This document shows, piece by piece, positions 8,146-13,802 of a stretch of DNA of 13,802 nucleotides (position 1 is the stretch's first letter; the number at the start of each line of letters is the position of its first letter). The notes beneath the pieces are model-generated. The model was not told the origin of the DNA. It was given only the letters and a program-made list of their open reading frames with translations, and searched no databases. A program made the translations under genes and the position numbers. The DNA is from Planctomycetaceae bacterium (GTDB lineage: Bacteria > Planctomycetota > Planctomycetia > Planctomycetales > Planctomycetaceae): contig JAGQQT010000045.1 in the NCBI GenBank assembly GCA_020426065.1, forward strand, positions 1-13,802. Reading direction: 5' to 3'.

Positions 8146-8415
8146 ATGTCGGACATGATTACTCACTGGCGAACTCTCTTTGAAAGCTGGCCGGAATCGA
8201 TTCCCCGCAAAGGCCTGGTTGTCAATAAAATGGGAGAGTCGATGCAGTTCTGCAATTTTATGATCTCGGGCGGGATCCTGCTGATGGATCGCGAGACTCC
8301 GGATGGTCAGGGAGCCCGAAAAATCATGATTGGATATGATCAGATCATGAGCGTGAAAATCACCGCTCCGATTGACCTGGCCCGCTTTTCAGTAATGGGT
8401 TTTCAGGCTCCCTGA
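8146..8415 (+). CDS. Small protein of unknown function (89 aa)
   Basis: I do not recognise this 89-residue protein. It has no signal peptide or membrane helix, so it is probably cytoplasmic. A short helical N-terminus (MITHWRTLFESWPESIP) precedes several likely beta strands: GLVVNKM, MQFCNFMISGGILLMD, ARKIMIGYDQIMSVKIT and ARFSVMGF. The order of strands and the IGYDQIMSVKIT segment resemble small SH3/Sm-like barrels, but this is only an impression. Codon use and base composition look like the neighbours, supporting a real gene. It starts 52 bases after the DegT-type aminotransferase with no terminator between them, so co-transcription is likely. It ends 7 bases from the end of the convergent ArsS-type gene. 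The start site lacks a clear Shine-Dalgarno sequence, and a second in-frame ATG lies three codons downstream. Confidence 0.7.
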   Translation: MSDMITHWRTLFESWPESIPRKGLVVNKMGESMQFCNFMISGGILLMDRETPDGQGARKIMIGYDQIMSVKITAPIDLARFSVMGFQAP

Positions 8416-8422
8416 TTTCCCT

Positions 8423-9493
8423 TCACTCGGACTTTTCGGTAGCGGAATTCTGAATCGCTCCCGAGCAACTCGAACCGGCACCGGCAGTACAGCCAAAACA
8501 ATGGCGTCCCGTGGCAATGGATCGCTTCGCCAGTAACGGCAGATCAGCAACGGTCAGCTCAAGCACATTGCGGGCCTGGGGGAGGGTTAAGCCCAGTTCC
8601 AGCATCTGGTTGAAATCGCAATCATAAAGATTTCCCTGCCAGTCAACGGAAAGCATGGAGCGGCACATCAACCCTTCCAGTGTTGCAGGGTTAAATGCAC
8701 TCACCAGCTTCTGCAGATATTCTTCGAACCGCTGCTGCTGGAGCAAATCCTGAAGAAAACGGCTGATCGGCAAATTGGTGATCGTGAACAACTGCGTAAA
8801 TTCGATCCCATACCGGGAGCGGAGCTGTTCACGGTAATCCTGTTCCAACTTTACCTCATCCGGAGGCAAAGAGGGCCCCAGCGGGTTGTATACCAGAGTC
8901 AACTTGAGATGACCTCCAGGTTTCCCATACCCCATTTCATTGAGTCGTCGCAAAGCAGCCAAAGAGCGTTCAAAGACCCGATCCCCTCTCTGGCGATTGA
9001 CATTTTCCTCCAGATAACAGGGAAGTGAAGCCACAATCTCCACCTGGTGTTCGGCCAGAAACTCCGGCAGGTCCTCATATCCATTCGCGACGAGAATGGT
9101 GAGGTTGCAACGGTCGATGATCCGCTTCTGCAAATGGCTGGCCTGCTCAACCAGCCCGCGAAACTGCGGATTCATCTCCGGAGCCCCGCCCGTGATGTCG
9201 AGCGTGGTAAAGGGACCGGCTGCCAGCGTCCGGAGACAGGCCTGGGCGACTTCTGCTGACATCGATTCCCGACGGTCTGGCCCGGCATCCACATGACAGT
9301 GGCGGCAGGTCTGGTTACAGAGTTTTCCCAGGTTCACCTGCAAGACTTCCAAACCTGCAGCGTGCAGGCCTTGCACCCCCTGGCTGCTGAGAACTTCCTC
9401 AAAGTGCGGCACAGGCAGTTCAGATTCCAGAATTTCAACCTGGCGGGCAGCCGATGCCAGCTCGCTTCCCTGTCTGAGGAGTGTCAATTCCAT
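8423..9493 (-). CDS. arsS: Radical SAM/Cys-rich protein, ArsS-type
   Basis: A 356-residue radical SAM enzyme of the arsenosugar biosynthesis ArsS (radical SAM/Cys-rich, DUF3641) type. The iron-sulfur site is C59-NQT-C63-RH-C66 followed by HVDAGPDRRE, a hallmark of this family. LDITGGAPEMNP (SAM-contact region) and ILVANGYEDLPEFL follow. The C-terminal domain has Cys277, Cys292 in GNLYDCDFNQML, and HCFGCTAGAGSSCSG with Cys332, Cys335 and Cys343, probably binding further iron-sulfur clusters. Family members are reported to attach a SAM-derived deoxyadenosyl group to dimethylarsenic. Some relatives are selenoproteins; this one reads through with ordinary codons. The frame is open up to 9712, but that would overlap the divergent gene, and the family-like start MELTLLRQ is at 9493. 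No arsM, arsenic regulator or transporter is nearby, so the arsenic role rests on family membership alone. Confidence 0.85.
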   Translation of the reverse strand: MELTLLRQGSELASAARQVEILESELPVPHFEEVLSSQGVQGLHAAGLEVLQVNLGKLCNQTCRHCHVDAGPDRRESMSAEVAQACLRTLAAGPFTTLDITGGAPEMNPQFRGLVEQASHLQKRIIDRCNLTILVANGYEDLPEFLAEHQVEIVASLPCYLEENVNRQRGDRVFERSLAALRRLNEMGYGKPGGHLKLTLVYNPLGPSLPPDEVKLEQDYREQLRSRYGIEFTQLFTITNLPISRFLQDLLQQQRFEEYLQKLVSAFNPATLEGLMCRSMLSVDWQGNLYDCDFNQMLELGLTLPQARNVLELTVADLPLLAKRSIATGRHCFGCTAGAGSSCSGAIQNSATEKSE

Positions 9494-9710
9494 CGGCAAG
9501 TTTTCCAGTCGGGTCAGTCTTCGAGTATTACCAAATACCCGAGTATCATAGAAGGAATGCCCCCACATTCGTAGCGGTGGCAACCAGGGTGTCAGCATTC
9601 TTTCCACTCCGGACAACATCGATCCATTGCATCTTCCGAATGAACCAAGCAAACTGACTGTGCGATCATTCGGCAATATCTGACAGGATCTGTTACAGAA
9701 AGCCCTCTTC
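9494..9710. other. Divergent intergenic region between the ArsS-type and Gfo/Idh/MocA genes
   Basis: These 217 bases must hold the promoters of two divergent genes. CGAGTAT occurs twice, at 9522-9528 and 9540-9546, an 18-base period, and GTATT/AATAC can pair between them. On the minus strand this stretch contains TAATAC and TATGAT, which resemble -10 boxes, but no matching -35 box is evident. No arsenic-responsive operator is recognisable. Confidence 0.35.
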
Positions 9711-11063
9711 ATGTCATTCCCCTTGAATCGTCGTCAATTCCTGGCTGGCAGTGCCGCCTTCACGACAGCATCACTCATCCGACGCCCCATCCTTTCCGCT
9801 CGCGATGCAACGGGACGTCTGAATGTGGCTTTCATCGGAACCGGGAATCAGGGGATGGGGATGCTGACCCGATTCCTGCAGTGGGACCTGGGAGATGTGG
9901 TTGCCGTCTGTGATGTCAATCAGGGAAGTTATGGATACCGCGAAGAAGATCACTTTTACGGGCGGGAACCAGCTGCTCAACTCGTGAATGAGACCGTTGC
10001 AAAACAGAAAAATCGAGGCAACTGGAAAGGGTGCGATTCCTATCGGGATTTCCGCGAGGTCCTGGCCCGTCCAGATATTGATGCGGTATTTGTGATCGTA
10101 CCTGATCACTGGCACTCTGAGATCACGATTCGTGCCGCTCGTGCCGGCAAGCATGTCTACTGTGAAAAACCACTTTCACTGACCGTTGAAGAAGGACGGA
10201 GAATGGTGGATGTGGTGCGGGAAACGGGAATTGTCTGTCAGACCGGCAGCCAGGAGCGGAGTCGGCCCGCCAGCCAGCTCGTCTGTGAAGCTGTGAAAGC
10301 GGGTGCGATTGGCAAGGTCCATACCGTGAAGACAGTAGTGGGGTTCAACAACAAAATCGGTCCAGGGCCGGGCTGGAGTCCGCAACCCGTGCCCGATACG
10401 TTCGATTACCAGATGTGGCTCGGACCGGCTCCCTACCAGCCTTATCATCAGGATCGCTGCCTGTATCGATTCCGCTTTCATTACGATTATTCAGGTGGCC
10501 AGATTACAAACTTCGGTGCCCATTCCTGCGACATGGCTCAATGGGGACTAAACCGGGACAAGAGCGGCCCCGTGGAAATCGTCTGCAACAAGGCCGAATT
10601 CCTGCCGGAAGGCAGCCTGTTCAACACGGCCACCGTGACAGATTATACCTGCAAATATGACGACGGCGTTCAACTGCAGTGTATCTCCAGTGAACCGAAA
10701 GTCGAAACTCGATTTGAAGGGAGCGACGGCTGGATCAAGGTTGGTTATGGCGGTGTGGATGCCTCACGTCCGGAATTGATCAAAGGGTTCCCCGGTTTCC
10801 GGGAAGCCAAAGGGGAGATTGATGCTCACTCCCTGCACATGAAAAACTTTGTGGAAGCGATTGCCGGTAAAGCAACTTTGCATGCCCCCGTGGAGATTGG
10901 ACATGCCTCGGCCAATCTTTGTCATATGGCCAATGCGGCGATCCGTTCCTTCCCCAAACTGGGTTCACAGGTGCTCCGCTGGGATCTGGATCAGGAACGG
11001 TTTGTCGACAACGACAGTGCCAATCAGTATCTGTCACGGACACCCCGTAACTGGGAAACGTAA
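9711..11063 (+). CDS. Gfo/Idh/MocA family oxidoreductase, Tat-exported
   Basis: A 450-residue NAD(P)-dependent oxidoreductase of the Gfo/Idh/MocA family. The N-terminus has a twin-arginine signal, N6-R7-R8-Q9-F10-L11 followed by a short hydrophobic run, so the enzyme is probably exported folded with its cofactor, as in glucose-fructose oxidoreductase. The Rossmann motif is AFIGTGNQGMG (G43, G45, G48), then a strand ending VAVCDV. The family EKP motif is at 152-154 (VYCEKPLSLT). The second domain contains GGQITNFGAHSCDMAQWGL with His271 and Asp274, the usual catalytic/metal-site region. The C-terminus (about residues 380-420) has the common MKNFVEAIAGKATLHAPVE pattern. These enzymes oxidise or reduce sugars, inositols or related polyols. 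Planctomycetes carry many exported copies, with few substrates known. It stands alone, divergent from the ArsS-type gene and ending 19 bases from a convergent zinc-ribbon gene. Confidence 0.93.
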   Translation: MSFPLNRRQFLAGSAAFTTASLIRRPILSARDATGRLNVAFIGTGNQGMGMLTRFLQWDLGDVVAVCDVNQGSYGYREEDHFYGREPAAQLVNETVAKQKNRGNWKGCDSYRDFREVLARPDIDAVFVIVPDHWHSEITIRAARAGKHVYCEKPLSLTVEEGRRMVDVVRETGIVCQTGSQERSRPASQLVCEAVKAGAIGKVHTVKTVVGFNNKIGPGPGWSPQPVPDTFDYQMWLGPAPYQPYHQDRCLYRFRFHYDYSGGQITNFGAHSCDMAQWGLNRDKSGPVEIVCNKAEFLPEGSLFNTATVTDYTCKYDDGVQLQCISSEPKVETRFEGSDGWIKVGYGGVDASRPELIKGFPGFREAKGEIDAHSLHMKNFVEAIAGKATLHAPVEIGHASANLCHMANAAIRSFPKLGSQVLRWDLDQERFVDNDSANQYLSRTPRNWET

Positions 11064-11082
11064 GGGAACACCAGGGATGCCA

Positions 11083-11580
11083 TCAGGAAACCGGACGCAA
11101 GCCAGGTGAGGCGATCAGGCAGTTCAATTCGGAACCATCCAGCCAGACCCAGTCGCAATTTTCACAGGAATCGATAATTGCGTTCCCCGGACCATAATAG
11201 GGATAACATTCCATCACCTGATGGCAATCCGGACAGATGCAGCGTTCCTTCAATTCCTCTGGTTGAAATGGCTTTGGTTTCATTTCCCGGCCATGGAAAT
11301 CGGCTCGCCTTGTTCTGATCAGGGTGCCGAAATCTCCGTGGGAAATAAGAATTCCCTGGCAGACCTTACAGAACTTGATCGGGGCTCCATCCAGAACACC
11401 TGCCCAGAATTCTGATTCACAACGTGGGCAGGATTCCCCTTCGAGCGGATAAACTGGCTCCAGCCCATCCACTGGTACCATCCGACTTAAGTCCACATTC
11501 CGATGGGTACAGTGAGGACAGACGATCGGCAGATCGCTGAACTCAGCTTTCAACGAGGCTCCACAGGATTGGCAAAACAT
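11083..11580 (-). CDS. Multi-zinc-ribbon protein (zf-TFIIB-like)
   Basis: A 165-residue cytoplasmic protein with three probable zinc ribbons, each made of two CxxC knuckles. The first is Cys3/Cys6 with Cys21/Cys24 (MFCQSCG and VCPHC). The second is Cys51/Cys54 with Cys71/Cys74 (SCPRCES and FCKVCQGILIS). The third is Cys116/Cys119 with Cys139/Cys142 (CPDCHQVME and SCENCDWVWLDGSEL). The second and third follow the zf-TFIIB pattern, in which CxxC-G-xWLD-x-x-EL closes the ribbon. Extra cysteines at 114, 125 and 154 lie outside the pairs. Zinc ribbons of this kind bind nucleic acid or protein partners, and the exact role is unknown. The ATG at 11580 has GGAG 6 bases upstream. It follows dapL by 163 bases on the same strand, with a hairpin in the gap, so it may be transcribed separately. 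Confidence 0.8.
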   Translation of the reverse strand: MFCQSCGASLKAEFSDLPIVCPHCTHRNVDLSRMVPVDGLEPVYPLEGESCPRCESEFWAGVLDGAPIKFCKVCQGILISHGDFGTLIRTRRADFHGREMKPKPFQPEELKERCICPDCHQVMECYPYYGPGNAIIDSCENCDWVWLDGSELNCLIASPGLRPVS

Positions 11581-11683
11581 GATGCACTCCGAATTGGGAC
11601 ATGGTTATCTCAAATCTAGTACACCTGATTGCGGGAAAGCAGTTTAACTCCTCGCAGCCATAAATTCTGGAGCGGTTTCTTCA

Positions 11684-11703
11684 TCACAATCATTAAATTG
11701 TGA
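11684..11703. repeat. Inverted repeat between dapL and the zinc-ribbon gene
   Basis: TCACAAT and ATTGTGA form a perfect 7-bp inverted repeat around CATTAA. It is AT-rich, lies 41 bases beyond the dapL stop and about 100 bases before the zinc-ribbon start. The spacing and symmetry fit either a weak transcript-end hairpin or a binding site for a dimeric regulator of the downstream gene. Imperfect AATCAG repeats lie directly beside it. Confidence 0.4.
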
Positions 11704-11743
11704 ATCAGATTATTAATCAGGATTCCAGAGCCCCCGGCTAAGC

Positions 11744-12976
11744 TCAGGAAACCAGTTTCTGGAATCGGCGAACGGCCTCTTCGATATTGGCCCGGCTGTT
11801 GAACGCTGAAAGGCGGAAGTAGCCCTCACCAGAAGCTCCAAAACCACTGCCTGGCGTTCCTACCAGGTGAGCTTTGGCCAGCAGTTCATCAAAGAACTCC
11901 CAGCTGGTATAGGTGCCGGGTGTTTTCAGCCAGACATAAGGGGCATTTACACCACCATAAACTGAAATGCCAGCCGCCTGCAGTCCTTCCCGAATCAGAC
12001 GGGCGTTTTCGAGATAAAATGAAACCAGCTCACCAATCTGCTGCTGACCTTCCGGAGAATAAACTGCCTCTGCCCCACGTTGAATGATGTAGGACACTCC
12101 ATTGAACTTGGTGCAGTGTCTTCGATTCCAAAGCTGATGCAGGGAAACGTCTTTTCCGGAACGTGTCTTTGCCTGCAGCGTTTTCGGCACAACGGTGTAG
12201 GCACAGCGGGTCCCGGTAAAGCCTGCGTTCTTGCTGAAGCTGCGGAATTCAATCGCCACATCCCGGGCACCGGGAATCTCATAAATGCTGTGTGGGATTT
12301 TGGGATCGGTAATGAAGGCCTCGTAGGCAGCATCAAACAGGATGATTGCCTGATTTTCCCTGGCGTAGTTAACCCATTTGGTAAGGACTTCCCGGCTGGC
12401 CACCACACCGGTCGGATTGTTGGGATAGCACAGGTAGATCAGATCGACCGGTTCATCGGGTAATTCAGGAATGAAGTTGTTTTCTGCGGTCACAGGCAGA
12501 TAAACCAGCCCCTGATACCGCCCTTCACTGTCGGCAGATCCGGTATGCCCTGCCATGACGTTCGTGTCGACATAAACCGGGTAAACCGGATCGAGTACGG
12601 CGATGCGGTTATCATGACCGAAGATATCCAGAATGTTGCCGGTATCACACTTGCTGCCATCCGAAACAAAGATTTCTCCCGCACTAACTTCGGCATTCCG
12701 ACTCTGGAAATCGTGCTGGGCAATTTTCTCGCGCAGAAAATCATAACCCTGCTCCGGCCCGTAACCTCGAAATGTCTCGCGACTGGCCATTTCATCGGTT
12801 GCGGCATGCATGGCCGCAATGATGGCTGGAGGGAGCGGTTCGGTGACATCACCAATCCCGAGACGAATGATTTTGGCACTCGGGTTTTCCTTGGCGAACG
12901 TCGAAACACGCCGGCCAATTTCCGGGAACAGGTAGCCCGCTTTCAATTTCAGAAAGTTTTCATTGAGACTGACCAT
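11744..12976 (-). CDS. dapL: LL-diaminopimelate aminotransferase
   Basis: A 410-residue class I/II PLP aminotransferase that converts tetrahydrodipicolinate and glutamate to LL-2,6-diaminopimelate and 2-oxoglutarate in one step, bypassing the succinylase or acetylase steps of lysine and peptidoglycan precursor synthesis. The family start [21 protein letters not shown] is clear. Also visible are [60 protein letters not shown] (cofactor contacts) and [12 protein letters not shown] with Lys249 as the Schiff-base lysine. The length equals the usual ~410. A GTG at 12982 is in frame, but the ATG at 12976 has GAGAGG 6 bases upstream and is preferred. DapL is characteristic of plants, Chlamydiae, some other bacteria and many planctomycetes, so it supports the taxonomic placement. 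The gene lies downstream of rpoC on the same strand with a hairpin between, so it probably has its own promoter. Confidence 0.95.
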   Translation of the reverse strand: MVSLNENFLKLKAGYLFPEIGRRVSTFAKENPSAKIIRLGIGDVTEPLPPAIIAAMHAATDEMASRETFRGYGPEQGYDFLREKIAQHDFQSRNAEVSAGEIFVSDGSKCDTGNILDIFGHDNRIAVLDPVYPVYVDTNVMAGHTGSADSEGRYQGLVYLPVTAENNFIPELPDEPVDLIYLCYPNNPTGVVASREVLTKWVNYARENQAIILFDAAYEAFITDPKIPHSIYEIPGARDVAIEFRSFSKNAGFTGTRCAYTVVPKTLQAKTRSGKDVSLHQLWNRRHCTKFNGVSYIIQRGAEAVYSPEGQQQIGELVSFYLENARLIREGLQAAGISVYGGVNAPYVWLKTPGTYTSWEFFDELLAKAHLVGTPGSGFGASGEGYFRLSAFNSRANIEEAVRRFQKLVS

Positions 12977-12982
12977 ATTCAC

Positions 12983-12988
12983 CCTCTC
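12983..12988 (-). promoter_or_regulatory. Ribosome binding site deciding the dapL start
   Basis: GAGAGG on the minus strand sits 6 bases before the ATG at 12976 and directly abuts the alternative GTG at 12982. The spacing favours the ATG. Confidence 0.55.
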
Positions 12989-13109
12989 GATTCAGAACAG
13001 TGAGCTTGCCTACCTTCAAGGCAGGAGTCGTGATGAAATCTATTTTCCGGGAATGACCAGAGGACAATGAACCGGGACAACAGGTTCACTGAAATGAAAC
13101 CGGTTCCGA

Positions 13110-13155
13110 CACGACAACTCCGGACAGTTTGAGCCGTCCGGAGTTTCAGGTCGTG
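13110..13155 (-). terminator. Two-part hairpin after rpoC, possible terminator
   Basis: ACTCCGGAC (13117-13125) pairs with GTCCGGAGT (13136-13144), nine GC-rich pairs around a 10-base loop. Flanking CACGAC (13110-13115) pairs with GTCGTG (13150-13155), extending the structure with an internal bulge. In the direction of transcription it begins 15 bases past the rpoC stop. There is no clear U-run after it, so it could be a rho-assisted end or a transcript-stabilising structure. Confidence 0.55.
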
Positions 13156-13170
13156 GTTCACAGGTTCATC

Positions 13171-13802
13171 TTACTCGGAGTCGGGAACAATGCCTTCCAG
13201 ACCACCACCACCGGCTCCATCCAGGGAACTTGGTGCTGGCGAGGACGATCCTGCAGCTTGAGGATCTCCCGTCATCTGGTTCAGCATGTCCATGCGGGCA
13301 GCCAGGATTCGTTCCTTCTCTTCCTGCAGTTCCTGCAGGGCTTCCGGCTTGATACGTACTTCCGACTGCTGATGCATGTGGAACCCGGTTCCGGCTGGAA
13401 TCAGGTGCCCCAGGATGACGTTTTCTTTCAAACCAACCAGGAAGTCCCGTTTGCCGGCCAGGGCAGCTTCTGTCAGAACCTTCGTGGTTTCCTGGAAGCT
13501 GGCTGCCGAGATGAAGCTCTCGGACTGCACGGCGGCCTTGGTAATTCCCAGCAGCTGAGTGCTGCCTACTGGCGGGCGTGGTGCCTTGAAATCAGCGGCC
13601 GCTCCACCATCAGCTTCGACAGCAGCGTTCACCTCATCCAGTTCGGACTTGATAACCACATCCCCTTCTTCGTATTCCGTATCTCCCGGATTGGAGATCC
13701 GCACGCTTTCCTGCAGACGCTCAATCGATTTACGGAATTCGATTTTATCCACCAGGCTGCCTGGCAGCAGATCGGTATCCCCCACATCATCCACTTTCAA
13801 TT
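13171..13802 (-). CDS. rpoC: DNA-directed RNA polymerase subunit beta', C-terminal part (5' truncated by window edge)
   Basis: The visible 210 residues are the C-terminal end of the RNA polymerase beta' subunit, part of the core enzyme that makes all cellular RNA. The frame is open through the window edge, so the start lies outside. Clear family segments are [13 protein letters not shown] and, most diagnostic, [35 protein letters not shown], followed by [18 protein letters not shown]. These belong to the conserved C-terminal region near the omega-binding part of beta'. The last ~55 residues are a charged helix ([19 protein letters not shown]) and a Ser/Pro/Gly-rich tail ending EGIVPDSE, which looks flexible and lineage-specific. 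The neighbouring rpoB would be expected beyond the right-hand edge. A hairpin lies just past the stop, and dapL begins 194 bases downstream. Confidence 0.97.
   Translation of the reverse strand, partial: LKVDDVGDTDLLPGSLVDKIEFRKSIERLQESVRISNPGDTEYEEGDVVIKSELDEVNAAVEADGGAAADFKAPRPPVGSTQLLGITKAAVQSESFISAASFQETTKVLTEAALAGKRDFLVGLKENVILGHLIPAGTGFHMHQQSEVRIKPEALQELQEEKERILAARMDMLNQMTGDPQAAGSSSPAPSSLDGAGGGGLEGIVPDSE

Noticed and set aside
8423..9493. Possible selenocysteine codon in the ArsS-type gene
   Set aside because: Some relatives are selenoproteins, but this frame has no internal TGA and its key positions are encoded by ordinary Cys and Ser codons.
9494..9712. N-terminal extension of the ArsS-type protein to an ATG at 9712
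   Set aside because: It would add 73 residues without family resemblance and overlap the start of the divergent Gfo/Idh/MocA gene.
12979..13161. Minus-strand open frame of 60 codons between rpoC and dapL
   Set aside because: It begins at a GTG and runs through the hairpin after rpoC, overlapping the dapL ribosome site. Its translation is not protein-like.
1..13802. Mobile elements, CRISPR arrays, tRNA or rRNA genes, defence systems
   Set aside because: No transposase, integrase, terminal repeats, spaced direct repeats, cloverleaf or defence-gene motifs were found on reading the window.

Overview
The window looks like chromosomal DNA of a planctomycete (Planctomycetota, perhaps Gimesia- or Rubinisphaera-like). 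The evidence is a tandem DUF1549/DUF1553 (PSCyt2/PSD1) plus DUF1501 gene pair, a Tat-exported Gfo/Idh/MocA oxidoreductase, the LL-diaminopimelate aminotransferase DapL next to rpoC, many signal-bearing proteins, and moderate GC content with short gene runs on alternating strands. The genus is a guess. I see no rRNA, tRNA, CRISPR array, insertion sequence, integrase or phage gene.

Layout. Bases 1-1403 (+): the 3' end of an FAD-dependent oxidoreductase gene, then an intact aldo/keto reductase. Bases 1612-4886 (+): the PSCyt2/PSD1 protein with a CxxCH motif and a Sec-type signal, a strong intergenic hairpin, then a Tat-exported DUF1501 protein of the alkaline-phosphatase/sulfatase-like fold. This unit ends at a perfect 17-bp hairpin (4931-4967) that probably serves as a two-way terminator with the convergent gene at 5003-6445 (-). 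That gene encodes a secreted, probably outer-membrane beta-barrel protein with two unusual cysteine-rich segments. After a 385-bp divergent intergenic region comes a DegT/DnrJ/EryC1/StrS-type PLP aminotransferase (+) and a small unrecognised 89-residue protein. These converge on a radical SAM/Cys-rich protein of the ArsS type (8423-9493, -), which is divergent from a Tat-exported Gfo/Idh/MocA oxidoreductase (9711-11063, +). The last block is all on the minus strand: the 3' end of rpoC (13802-13171), dapL (12976-11744) and a multi-zinc-ribbon protein (11580-11083).

How the genes work together. Most form pairs rather than one pathway. The PSCyt2/PSD1 and DUF1501 proteins are very likely partners at the cell envelope. 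The FAD oxidoreductase and aldo/keto reductase may act on a common small-molecule substrate. DapL supplies meso-diaminopimelate and lysine, and rpoC is core transcription. The other genes are single accessory functions. Nothing here is clearly a new multi-gene system. The best leads are the Cys-rich barrel protein, the small protein behind the DegT aminotransferase, the ArsS homologue with no visible arsenic partner genes, and the hairpin inside the PSCyt2/DUF1501 unit.
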